Both the position numbers and the translations under genes were made by a program. From Elioraea thermophila (ex Habib et al. 2022) (GTDB lineage: Bacteria; Pseudomonadota; Alphaproteobacteria; Acetobacterales; Acetobacteraceae), in the NCBI RefSeq assembly GCF_003336755.1, contig NZ_QMDI01000006.1:310001-374000 (forward strand): 64,000 bases of DNA, given 5' to 3'. The notes below the pieces were generated by a model, which was not told the DNA's origin, did not search any database, and worked only from the letters and a program-made list of their open reading frames with translations. Numbering within the stretch: position 1 is the stretch's first letter; each line of letters starts with the position of its first letter. Shown one piece after another: positions 15,608 through 23,525 of the stretch.

Positions 15608-16741
15608 TCAGACGTGACCGGCGAGTGGCGAGCGGGCGGCTTCCGTCCCGTCGGCCGCGAAGGCGATCGCGTGCTCCGCCGACCAGGCGAGGGCGACGCG
15701 CGCGCCGGGCTTCAGCCGGGCGTCGAGCGCGTAGGCCGGGCGCTTGACGGTGACGAGGCCGCCGTCGGCGAGGCGGACGCGGACGCGCACGTGATCGCCC
15801 AGGAACACGGTCTCGACGACGGTCGCGGCCAGCGCGTCCGCGCCGAGATCCTCGGCTTCGGCGTGGGCGAGCGCGATCCGCTCCGGGCGGACGGAGAGGA
15901 GCACGCGCCGCGTCGCGGGCGCCACGTCGACCGGCTCCGCCCGCACCACCGCGCCACCGCCGAGGCGCACGGCGAGCTGGCCGTCCTCGTCGCGGCCGAC
16001 CACCTCGCCCTCGAGCCGATTGTTCTCGCCGATGAAGCCCGCGACGAAGGGGTCGCGCGGGTGGTCGTACAACGCCTGCGGCGGCCCGATCTGGCGGATG
16101 CGGCCTTCGTTGAAAACGGCGATGCGGTCGGAGAGGGCGAGCGCCTCCTCCTGGTCGTGCGTGACGTAGACGATGGTCACACCGAGCTCGCGATGCAGGC
16201 GGCGGATCTCGGCCTGCAGTTCGGCGCGGAGCTGCTTGTCGAGAGCGCCCAAGGGTTCGTCCATCAGCACGAGTTTCGGCTCGAACACGAGCGCGCGGGC
16301 GAGCGCGACGCGCTGCTGCTGCCCGCCCGACAACTGGCTCGGCCGGCGATCGCCGAGGCCCTCGAGCCTGACCATGGCGAGCGCGCGCGCCACGCGCTCG
16401 GCGATCTCGGCGCGCGGCCGGCCGCGGACGGAGAGCGGGAAGGCCACGTTCTGCGCCACGGTGAGATGGGGAAAGAGAGCGTAGGACTGGAACACCACCC
16501 CGATGTTGCGCCTGTGCGCCGGCACGCCGACGATGTCGCGCCCCTCGAGCAGGATGCGCCCGCGATCCGGCGCCTCGAACCCGGCGAGCATCATCAGCGT
16601 GGTGGTCTTGCCCGACCCGGACGGCCCGAGGAGGGTGAGGAACTCGCCCCGCCCGACCTCGAAGCTGAGATCGGGGATGACGAGGGTGGCGCGGTCGTAG
16701 GATTTCGCGACGCGATCGAAACGGACGAGCGGGTCGGTCAT
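15608..16741 (-). CDS. ABC transporter ATPase, PotA-like
   Basis: A 377-residue ATPase with N-terminal nucleotide-binding domain and a C-terminal TOBE domain. Walker A GPSGSGKTT (about residues 39-47), Q-loop FQSYALFPHLTV, signature LSGGQQQRVALARAL, Walker B VLMDEPLGALD and H-loop YVTHDQEEA are intact. The TOBE part contains LSVRPERIAL near residue 290. First gene of the minus-strand polyamine-type transporter operon, starting 81 bases after the ribonucleotide reductase gene ends. Confidence 0.9.
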   Translation of the reverse strand: MTDPLVRFDRVAKSYDRATLVIPDLSFEVGRGEFLTLLGPSGSGKTTTLMMLAGFEAPDRGRILLEGRDIVGVPAHRRNIGVVFQSYALFPHLTVAQNVAFPLSVRGRPRAEIAERVARALAMVRLEGLGDRRPSQLSGGQQQRVALARALVFEPKLVLMDEPLGALDKQLRAELQAEIRRLHRELGVTIVYVTHDQEEALALSDRIAVFNEGRIRQIGPPQALYDHPRDPFVAGFIGENNRLEGEVVGRDEDGQLAVRLGGGAVVRAEPVDVAPATRRVLLSVRPERIALAHAEAEDLGADALAATVVETVFLGDHVRVRVRLADGGLVTVKRPAYALDARLKPGARVALAWSAEHAIAFAADGTEAARSPLAGHV

Positions 16742-16822
16742 GGCAGGCGCCGACCCTGCCAGGAGGAGTGCCGGGCCGCAACCCGCGTGCCCGCTCTCGC
16801 CCTTCCTCCGCGCCGGCCCGGC

Positions 16823-19300
16823 TCAGGCCGCCTTCTGGCTTGCTTCGTTGGTGCCGAAGTCGATCGGGCAGGCGCCGCCGTCGCAGGCGACGTGCTCGAT
16901 GCCGACCGCCTCGGGGGCCGAGGCGGCGGCGATCGCGGCGGCGATCATCTCGTACTGCGCCTTGGTCACCGGCTCTTCCGGCTGGTACTCGTAGGCGGTG
17001 GTGTCGGCCTGCGGCATCACGGAGCAGGCGCGCACGGTGGGCTGCAGGGCGAGCACCGCCGCCCGGAACGCCTCGAACGACACCTGCTTCGGGTCGTATT
17101 TCAGCGTGTAGGAGACTTGGTTGCCGGTGTCGGGCTCGAGCGGGCGTCCCTGTTCGTCAACGCCGCGGATCCAGTATTTCTCGAGCAGCTGCAGGTAACG
17201 GTACTGCTCCTCGGGTGTGGCTTCGCCGGCGGTGACGATCTTGTCGGTGAGGCCGAGCTCGTCGGCGAGACGCACGATCTCCGGCTTGGTGGGAAAGCCG
17301 ACCACGGTCGTGCCGCGATAGGTGACGAGCTTCTTCACCGGATAACCCTTGGCGCGGTATTCGCGCACCAGAGGGTCGTCGTTGCGGAACTGCACCCAGC
17401 GCAGGTACTCGCGCATCGACGGCAGGTGCGCGCCTTCAGTGAGGCCGAACAGCTTGCTCGTGGTGCCGGCTGGCTTGATGGTGGTGTCGGTGTGCGGCAC
17501 GGTCATGCCGAGGGCGGTGGCGTAGCGCCGGGCCTCGTCGCGCACCGCGCGCTTGAAGCGCGCGAGCAGCATCCAGAACGGCTTCGACTTCTCCTCGTCG
17601 ATCAGGTCGCGGAAGCCGAAGCCGAAGCGCTTCAGCGCCCACTCATGCAGGCCGGTGATGCCGACCCCGATGCGGTTGGTGCGCTCGGTTTCCGGCCGAT
17701 ACAGGCAGTCCATGCGGTTGACGCGAATCAGCGCGCGCGCGCAGGCGCGGAAGGCCGCCTCGGCGTCGTCGTCGTCGGCCGCGTGGTAGGGCACCACGTC
17801 GCCGATGACGCAATAGCCCCCGAGCATGAACAGGCTGATCTCGCCGCAAGGGTTGGTGATCTGCGTGTAGCGCGAGGCGCGGGCGCGACGCACGAGGTCG
17901 GCGAGCAGGGGGTGGGACTCGGCATCGGGCTGATACTTCGCGCTGCCGACGAAGAGCTTGCCGGCCTCGTAGGCCTCGAGGCCTGCGTCGTTGGCGACGA
18001 GCTTGTCCTGGTTGATGAAGCCCGGTTCTCCGGTCCGGTCCTCGTAGGCGGCGCGCACGGCGGCCTCGAACACGGCGTGCGCGTGTTCCCAGTCCGCTTT
18101 CGTCGCCGCATCCCAAGCGGGGTCGGGTTCGGGCCGGCGCACGTGGTTCCAGAACTCGGCATCCACCGTGATCGAGTTGTTCGAGGACCACAGGAAGCCG
18201 CCGCGCTTGACCGAAATGAAGCCGAGCACGGAACGATCCCGCCAGGTCTTGGTGCTCATCCGAGCCGACCGCCGCGCGCCCCCCACCAGCACGCACTCGG
18301 CGAGGTAGTGGTCGACGAACAGCGCGGCGCGCCAAGGCTCCATGCCCGACCCGCGCACCATGGCCACACGCGCCAGCGCCTGCATGAAGGGGCCGGGCCC
18401 CGAGGCGGGGCGTCCCTGCATGCCCATGATCGGCGCGCCCTTGGGACGGACGCGCGAGAAGTCGATCAGCACGACGTCGTCGCGCCGGCCTTCGAAGGCG
18501 AGGCGTTCGATCACCTCCACCGCCTTCGCCCAGCCCTCGCGCGAATCCGCCACCTCATGCACGAGGATGCGCCCGTGCGCGGCGTAGAGGTGTTCGGCAT
18601 CGCGGCGGGTGAGGAAGCCGCCGATCAGGCCCGACTGCACGTCCGGATGGCTCCAGTCGATCACGGGCACCACGATCGGCATGTCGCGTGCCCAATCGAC
18701 GGCCATCATCGCGTCGTCGTAGGCGCGGCCCACCCCGGAGCCGTTGAGCAGCAACAGGTAGAGCAGGAAGGAGGTCGCCGCCGTCGAGCAGTTGGTGAAG
18801 ACCTCCATGTTGCGCGACGGCTGCGAAGCATCGCCGTGCTGCAGGTGCCGCCCCGACAGCAGCACGCTCGCCTGGCGCAGGTGGTGGCGCAGCGTGGTGC
18901 GCTCGGCCTCGCGCCACTCCGGCCTCGGTTCGAGCAGGGCATTGCCGAGGGCGACGCGTTCGGCGACGTCCGCCCAGGACTCGGTCTCGATCCGCCCCAC
19001 CGCCTCGATCCAGCCATAGACGCGCGTCTCGTCGCCGTGATCGACGTGGAAGACGCCCTCGTAGGCCCAGCCCTCGCGTCGCGCCCAGGCGGCGAGCTGC
19101 TGCTCGAGGGCGGTCGAATCGTCGCGCGGCAGGTCGAAGGGAACGCGGCGCGGGGCGGCGAAGCGGCGCACGATGCAGCGGTTGATGGTGCGATCCGCCA
19201 CCGCTTGGCCCATGCCCGGCGCGTAGGTGCGCGCAGGCGTCTCGCCCCATGGCAGCAGAGGCTGGGCATTCGAGACGGGAGGGATCGGCATCACGGTCAT
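16823..19300 (-). CDS. nrdJ: Adenosylcobalamin-dependent ribonucleoside-triphosphate reductase (class II, monomeric type)
   Basis: An 825-residue class II reductase that makes deoxyribonucleotides without oxygen, using B12 to generate a thiyl radical. It follows the Lactobacillus leichmannii RTPR rather than the long dimeric NrdJ: SNNSITVDAEFW, EPGFINQDKL, NPCGEISL with the thiyl Cys and Glu two residues on, a second Cys 12 residues later (GGYCV), TTIKPAGTTSKL, and the C-terminal redox pair in CDGGACPID. An upstream Cys in EVFTNCST matches the other half of the active-site disulfide. About 90 residues longer than the Lactobacillus enzyme, mostly at the N-terminus. The region upstream holds two NrdR-like boxes. 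Ribosome site GAGG lies upstream of the ATG. Confidence 0.9.
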   Translation of the reverse strand: MTVMPIPPVSNAQPLLPWGETPARTYAPGMGQAVADRTINRCIVRRFAAPRRVPFDLPRDDSTALEQQLAAWARREGWAYEGVFHVDHGDETRVYGWIEAVGRIETESWADVAERVALGNALLEPRPEWREAERTTLRHHLRQASVLLSGRHLQHGDASQPSRNMEVFTNCSTAATSFLLYLLLLNGSGVGRAYDDAMMAVDWARDMPIVVPVIDWSHPDVQSGLIGGFLTRRDAEHLYAAHGRILVHEVADSREGWAKAVEVIERLAFEGRRDDVVLIDFSRVRPKGAPIMGMQGRPASGPGPFMQALARVAMVRGSGMEPWRAALFVDHYLAECVLVGGARRSARMSTKTWRDRSVLGFISVKRGGFLWSSNNSITVDAEFWNHVRRPEPDPAWDAATKADWEHAHAVFEAAVRAAYEDRTGEPGFINQDKLVANDAGLEAYEAGKLFVGSAKYQPDAESHPLLADLVRRARASRYTQITNPCGEISLFMLGGYCVIGDVVPYHAADDDDAEAAFRACARALIRVNRMDCLYRPETERTNRIGVGITGLHEWALKRFGFGFRDLIDEEKSKPFWMLLARFKRAVRDEARRYATALGMTVPHTDTTIKPAGTTSKLFGLTEGAHLPSMREYLRWVQFRNDDPLVREYRAKGYPVKKLVTYRGTTVVGFPTKPEIVRLADELGLTDKIVTAGEATPEEQYRYLQLLEKYWIRGVDEQGRPLEPDTGNQVSYTLKYDPKQVSFEAFRAAVLALQPTVRACSVMPQADTTAYEYQPEEPVTKAQYEMIAAAIAAASAPEAVGIEHVACDGGACPIDFGTNEASQKAA

Positions 19301-19371
19301 CGGACTGCCTCGGCGGCTCGGGTCACAGCCGGGAACGATAGCAGGGCAGCCGCGTCATCCGCCAGAGGGTC

Positions 19372-19387
19372 GCTCTGCATCTTGGGG
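19372..19387. promoter_or_regulatory. NrdR-like box 1
   Basis: GCTCTGCATCTTGGGG keeps many positions of the 16-base NrdR consensus acaCwATATvTwGtgt. On its own it is weak, but its centre lies 31 bp from the centre of box 2, the spacing (15-base linker) seen for paired NrdR boxes in many bacteria. Confidence 0.45.
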
Positions 19388-19402
19388 TTTGGTGTGGCAG
19401 GG

Positions 19403-19418
19403 CCACCACATGTGGTGG
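19403..19418. promoter_or_regulatory. NrdR-like box 2 (perfect palindrome)
   Basis: CCACCACATGTGGTGG is a perfect 16-base palindrome in the intergenic region between nrdJ and the divergent hydrolase gene. It matches the core CAC...AT.T..GTG of NrdR boxes. NrdR is an ATP-cone repressor of ribonucleotide reductase genes; the location about 105 bases before the nrdJ start is suitable. An operator for another regulator of either divergent gene cannot be excluded. Confidence 0.55.
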
Positions 19419-19499
19419 GTCCCCGTCCGTCCCGCCCGGACATTGCCGACCCTGCCCGGCGTTGCTAGGCCGACCAGCGACACCGAAGGGGAGAGAGCG

Positions 19500-20519
19500 A
19501 TGAGCGACGCCGCACTTGCCGAACCGACCGTGCTGGCCGAGGTCGCGAACGGGGTGGGGCGCCTCGTGCTCAACCGGCCGAAGGCGTTGAACGCGCTCGA
19601 CCTCGACATGATCCGGCTGCTGACCGAGGCGCTGGAGGCTTGGCGCGAGGATCCTGCCGTGCGCCTCGTCACCATCGAGGGCGCGGGCGGGCGCGCGTTC
19701 TGCGCCGGTGGCGACGTGCGCGCGATCCGCGCCTTCGTGCTCGCGGGCGAGCTCGATGCGGCGGAGGCCTTCTTCGCCTCGGAATATCGCCTGAATCGGA
19801 TGATCGCCGAGTATCCGAAGCCCTATGTCGCGCTGATCGACGGCATTTCGATGGGTGGCGGCATGGGGCTCTCCATCCACGGCTCGCATCGGGTGGTGAC
19901 GGAGCATGCGGTGATGGCGATGCCGGAGACGGCGATCGCGCTCTTCCCGGACATCGGTGCCTCCTATTTCCTGCCGCGCCTGCCGGGGCGGCTCGGGCTC
20001 TATCTCGCGCTCACCGGGGCGCGCATCTCGCCGGGCGATGCGATCTACGCCCGGCTCGCCACGCACCACGTGCCGCGCGCCGCCCTCGAATCGCTGAAAG
20101 CCGGGCTCGCCCGCTCCGGCCTCGCGGCCCTCGAGGCGCACGCGCACCGCCCACCCGAGTCGCTGCTTGCCCAGGCGCGCGCGGCGATCGACGACTGTTT
20201 CGCGCCCGACACCGTACCGGAGATCCTCGCCCGGCTCGAGGCGCGCGGCGATGCTTGGGCGAAGGCGCAGCTCGACACACTCGCGCGCATGTCGCCGACC
20301 AGCCTGTGCGTGACGGCGGAACTGTTGCGCCGTGGCGCGACCATGTCGCTCGCCGACTGTCTCGCGATGGAACTGAGGCTCACCCGCAAGGTGATCGTGC
20401 ATCCCGATTTCGCCGAAGGCGTGCGCGCGCAGGTGGTGGACAAGACGCGCGACCCGAAATGGCGCCCAGCCACGGTGGCGGAGGTCGATCCCGCCGCCAT
20501 CCTCGCCATGTTCGACTGA
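19500..20519 (+). CDS. 3-hydroxyisobutyryl-CoA hydrolase (enoyl-CoA hydratase/isomerase superfamily)
   Basis: A 339-residue crotonase-fold protein. Start ATG 19500 is preceded by GGGGAGAGA. Motifs are the oxyanion-hole segments FCAGGDVRAI (about residues 67-76) and SMGGGMGLSIHG (about 117-128), the catalytic MPETAIALFPDIGASYFL (about 140-157) where Glu and Asp match the HIBCH subgroup, and a C-terminal extension typical for hydrolases rather than hydratases. Role: hydrolysis of 3-hydroxyisobutyryl-CoA in valine breakdown. No other valine pathway genes are in view. Confidence 0.85.
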   Translation: MSDAALAEPTVLAEVANGVGRLVLNRPKALNALDLDMIRLLTEALEAWREDPAVRLVTIEGAGGRAFCAGGDVRAIRAFVLAGELDAAEAFFASEYRLNRMIAEYPKPYVALIDGISMGGGMGLSIHGSHRVVTEHAVMAMPETAIALFPDIGASYFLPRLPGRLGLYLALTGARISPGDAIYARLATHHVPRAALESLKAGLARSGLAALEAHAHRPPESLLAQARAAIDDCFAPDTVPEILARLEARGDAWAKAQLDTLARMSPTSLCVTAELLRRGATMSLADCLAMELRLTRKVIVHPDFAEGVRAQVVDKTRDPKWRPATVAEVDPAAILAMFD

Positions 20520-20523
20520 CGCC

Positions 20524-21432
20524 TCAGCGACCGACCACCACCAGCACCACGCCGGCAACGACCAGGGCGAAGCCGACGGTCCCCGCGCCCGTGATGCGTT
20601 CGCGCAGGTAAAGCCGTCCGAAAGCCAGCGTGAACAGCATCTCCACCTGGCCGAGCGCGCGCACGAGGGCGACGGGGCCGAGTGCGAAGGCCGAGAACCA
20701 GCAGGCGGAACCGAAGGCCGACAGCAAACCCACCGGTACAGCCCGCCGCCAGGCAGCGATCGCGAGGCGAAGCTGAGCGGGCTCGGCACGCGCGAGCCAA
20801 GCCCCCATCAATCCGCTCTGCAGGACCGTGGCGACGGCAAGCGTCGCAAGGGCGTCGAGAATCCGGTCGACGCCGCCGAGCGACAGGGTGGCCGCCTTGA
20901 ACAGCACGGCGGCGACCGCGAAGCCCCCGCCGGCGGCAAGCCCCCAGAGGGCGGCGGGCTGTCCGGCCTGGCGCAGCAGCGACGAGAGCGAGCCGGCCCC
21001 GCCGGGAGAGGACAGCACCAGAACGCCGAACAGGCTGAGCGCAACGCCGCCCGCGGCGACCGCCGACACGGTCTCGCCGAGCAGCAGCCACGCCAGGAGC
21101 GCGCCCTGCACGGCTTCCGTCTTGGCGTAGGCCGTACCCACCGCGTAGCCGCGCGCGGCGAAGGCACGCATCAGCGCCGAGGTGGCGAGGAGCTGCGCCA
21201 CCCCGCCGGCGGCGGCGAAGGCGAGGAACGTCCCCTGCAGCGGGGCAGGTGCGCGCCCGGTCACCGCACTCCAGCCGGCGAGCAGGAGGGCGGCGACGGG
21301 GGCGCCATAGAGGAAGCGCACGAAGGCCGCCCCGTCCGCAGAAAGCGTGCCGCGCAGCGCCTGCTGCAGCGCGGTCCGCCAAGCCTGGAACAACGCGGCG
21401 GCGACGGTGAAGCCGATCCAGACGTCACCCAT
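20524..21432 (-). CDS. EamA/DMT family transporter
   Basis: A 302-residue inner-membrane protein with ten predicted helices in two EamA-type halves, starting MGDVWIGFTVAAALFQAWRTALQQALRG. The second half ends with RERITGAGTVGFALVVAGVVLVVVGR, a common closing pattern of the drug/metabolite transporter superfamily. Substrate unknown. Convergent with the hydrolase gene, with only four bases between the stops. A start six codons upstream (21450) is possible but ATG 21432 gives the usual N-terminus. Confidence 0.85.
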   Translation of the reverse strand: MGDVWIGFTVAAALFQAWRTALQQALRGTLSADGAAFVRFLYGAPVAALLLAGWSAVTGRAPAPLQGTFLAFAAAGGVAQLLATSALMRAFAARGYAVGTAYAKTEAVQGALLAWLLLGETVSAVAAGGVALSLFGVLVLSSPGGAGSLSSLLRQAGQPAALWGLAAGGGFAVAAVLFKAATLSLGGVDRILDALATLAVATVLQSGLMGAWLARAEPAQLRLAIAAWRRAVPVGLLSAFGSACWFSAFALGPVALVRALGQVEMLFTLAFGRLYLRERITGAGTVGFALVVAGVVLVVVGR

Positions 21433-21527
21433 CGCGGTCGTCCACCACACCCCCCTCGCGCCGCGATTGCACGACGACCCCCTTCCCTGTCACCGTGCCG
21501 TAGATGCCCCTGCGTGCCAAACACTCG

Positions 21528-21914
21528 ATGGACGACCTCGCCCGTTTCGCCCTGCTCAACCTCGTCGCGCTCGCTCTGGCCGCGGTGTGGCTCGCTGGCG
21601 TGCGGCTGTTGCACGGAGACGGGCGGGACGCCTCAAGCCCGGTCGTGCTCGGCACCCTGCCGGTCCTCGCCCTCGCCGCCCTCGCCTGTTCGCTGTTGAT
21701 CGCCTTCGCCCATCGCGCTTGGCTTGCCGTGGTGCTCTCCCTTGCTTCGGGGTGGGTGCTGATCGCCGGTGCCGGTGCTCTGTTCACGCTGCTCGTGCCG
21801 AAGGCCTATGAGGCGGTCGGGCCGGGGGCGATGGCGTATCTTTGGGTGATCGTCGCCTCGATCGGCGCGGTACCCCTCGGGCTCATCATCCGTCTCGTGT
21901 TGTCACCCCTGTAG
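21528..21914 (+). CDS. Small four-helix membrane protein, tandem copy 1
   Basis: About 128 residues from ATG 21528 (an ATG at 21504 would add eight residues). Four hydrophobic helices are visible: around residues 8-26, 42-64, 67-93 and 103-125. The link between helices 3 and 4 is TLLVPKAYEAVGPGAMAYL. I do not recognise the family. The adjacent gene at 22028 is a clear paralogue, which guided the choice of start: both begin Met-Asp-Asp-(Leu/Phe)-Ala. No strong ribosome site is visible. Function unknown; the short loops give no hint of an enzyme. Confidence 0.7.
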   Translation: MDDLARFALLNLVALALAAVWLAGVRLLHGDGRDASSPVVLGTLPVLALAALACSLLIAFAHRAWLAVVLSLASGWVLIAGAGALFTLLVPKAYEAVGPGAMAYLWVIVASIGAVPLGLIIRLVLSPL

Positions 21915-22027
21915 CCGGCGACCGTCGAAACGGGGGCGTACGGTCGCTGATCCCGCCCGTCGCGCTTGCGCGGCAGCCAACTCCCTTGCCACGGTGCACC
22001 TGGACGACGCTCCCCGACCGCCGCGCG

Positions 22028-22408
22028 ATGGACGATTTCGCAAACTTTGTCCTGCTCAACCTCGTGGCTCTCGGGCTTGCCGCAGTCTCGCTTGTCGGTG
22101 TGCGACCGCTGTTCCGCGACGGTCCGGACCCCACGAGCGCGGTCATCCTCGGCACTTTCCCGATCCTCAGCCTCGGCGCCATCGGCTGCTCCCTGTTGAT
22201 CGCCGACGCATATGACGTCCGGCTGGCCGCCCTGCTCACCTTCTTTTCCGGCTGCCTGCTGACCGCCGGCGCCTGGGGACTGTTCAGCCTGCTGGTGCCG
22301 AAGTCCTATGAAGCGATGGGGCCTGCGGCGATGGGCTACCTGTTCGTCGTTCCGGCCTCGCTCGGTGCGATCCCGTTGGAGCTTTTCCTGCGGATGATCG
22401 TCTTCTGA
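22028..22408 (+). CDS. Small four-helix membrane protein, tandem copy 2
   Basis: A 126-residue paralogue of the preceding gene, 113 bases downstream. It aligns end to end without gaps of note: LLNLVALGLAAV, VILGTFPILSL, CSLLIADAY, SLLVPKSYEAMGPAAMGYL and a C-terminal helix. More than half of the positions are identical by eye, and the Leu-Val-Pro-Lys-x-Tyr-Glu-Ala-x-Gly-Pro-x-Ala-Met segment is the best-kept part, suggesting functional importance of that loop. No recognised family. Convergent with the amidohydrolase gene, with a hairpin between the stops. Confidence 0.7.
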   Translation: MDDFANFVLLNLVALGLAAVSLVGVRPLFRDGPDPTSAVILGTFPILSLGAIGCSLLIADAYDVRLAALLTFFSGCLLTAGAWGLFSLLVPKSYEAMGPAAMGYLFVVPASLGAIPLELFLRMIVF

Positions 22409-22418
22409 CCCTCGCCCG

Positions 22419-22433
22419 GGCCGAAGTTCGGCC
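22419..22433. terminator. Hairpin between convergent genes
   Basis: GGCCGAA-G-TTCGGCC is a perfect 7-bp inverted repeat between the stop of the second four-helix gene and the stop of the amidohydrolase gene on the other strand. There is no T-tract, so it is at best a bidirectional pause or processing hairpin. Confidence 0.35.
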
Positions 22434-22449
22434 GGAGCCCTCAGCGTCG

Positions 22450-23520
22450 TCAGAGCCGCACCCGCCCCCAGCCCGGGTCGCCCGCGATGAGGTGAGCGAG
22501 GCCGGACCGCGCCAGCATCGCCTCCGTCTCGGCCGCCGCCTCGGCCAGGATCGCCGCCTGATCGAGATGCGGAACGACCCGCCCGCGCATCAGCACCCGT
22601 CCGTCCACGACCACGTCGCGCACGTCGGATCCTTGCGCGAACCACACCAGGCGATGGATCGGCATGTTCGGCGGCCAGGCATGCGGGGTGGCAAGATCGA
22701 CCGTGATCACGTCCGCCCTCTTGCCCGGCTCGAGGCTGCCGAGTTCCGCCTCGAGGCCGAGGCCGCGCGCGGCGTCGATGGTGATCATCTCCAGGAGCTT
22801 GCCGGGCGGCATCAGCCGCTCGTCGCGCGCCGCGCGCTGATGGATGCGCGCGCACATCACCATGTGGCGGAACATGTCGGTGCCGCGGTCGGGCGCGGTG
22901 CCGTCGGAGCCGATCATCACCGTCACCCCGGCCTCGATCAGCCGCGGCACCGGGCAGTGCCCGCGCACCTGCGCGATCGCGGTCGGGTTGTGCACCACCG
23001 AGGTGCCGGTGCGCACCAGCGTGTCGATGTCGGCGTCCGTAAGGTCGGTGCAGTGGCTGAAGAAGGCGTCGGGGCCGCACAGATCGAAGCGCGCCTCGGC
23101 CTCGGCGATCGAACCCGAACAGTGCCCGTCCTGATGGAAGAGGCAGCCGTGGCGGCGGCCGAGTTCGCGCACGAGCCGCGCCTGGCGCGCGATCTCGGCG
23201 ATCGTGTCGGGGTCGTCGGTCTCGCCGCGGTGCACGGGCATCACGGTGGCGAGGCGGATCCTGCCCTCCGCCCCGCCGTGCCAGCGCGTGATCAGCTCCG
23301 CCATCGTGTCGAACTGCTGTTCGAAGGGGACGAGCTTCTCCTCCGCCCTGCCCTCGCGCCAGTCGAGGTAGCGCCAGGGGTGCGGCGGTCGCGTGGGGCC
23401 GACGGCGAGGATGCGTTCACCCGCGATGGCGACCGCCCCGTCCGGGATCACCCGGCGGTCGGCATCCATGGTCACCACCGTGCCGCCGGTGACGAGGAGC
23501 GTGGCGCGCTCGGTCCCCAT
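22450..23520 (-). pseudogene. Amidohydrolase (ATZ/TRZ type) with in-frame internal deletion
   Basis: The open frame encodes 356 residues, against about 450-480 for cytosine-deaminase-like amidohydrolases. The N-terminal beta-sandwich start is normal (TGGTVVTMDADRRVIPDGAVAIAG), but after AVGPT (residues 39-43) the protein jumps to the middle of the barrel. The first-strand metal motif His-x-His (usually in a GxxDxHxH context) and about 100 residues around it are absent. The later ligands are present: His in CLFHQDGH (129), His in FFSHCTDL (156) and Asp in IGSDGTAPD (206). There is no stop or frameshift. It is therefore probably catalytically dead although still translatable. It heads away from a binding-protein gene 5 bases upstream. 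Confidence 0.7.
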
Positions 23521-23525
23521 CGCAC

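Noticed and set aside
15614-19468. A plus-strand open frame of more than 1200 codons antisense to the PotA-like and nrdJ genes
   Set aside because: Its protein is Arg/Ala/Gly/His-rich without any motif, while the minus strand encodes two proteins with intact catalytic motifs. Such long shadows are normal at this GC content.
19301-19499. Cobalamin riboswitch upstream of the B12-dependent reductase
   Set aside because: I looked for a B12 box and a long structured leader; the 199-base intergenic region shows only the two NrdR-like boxes.
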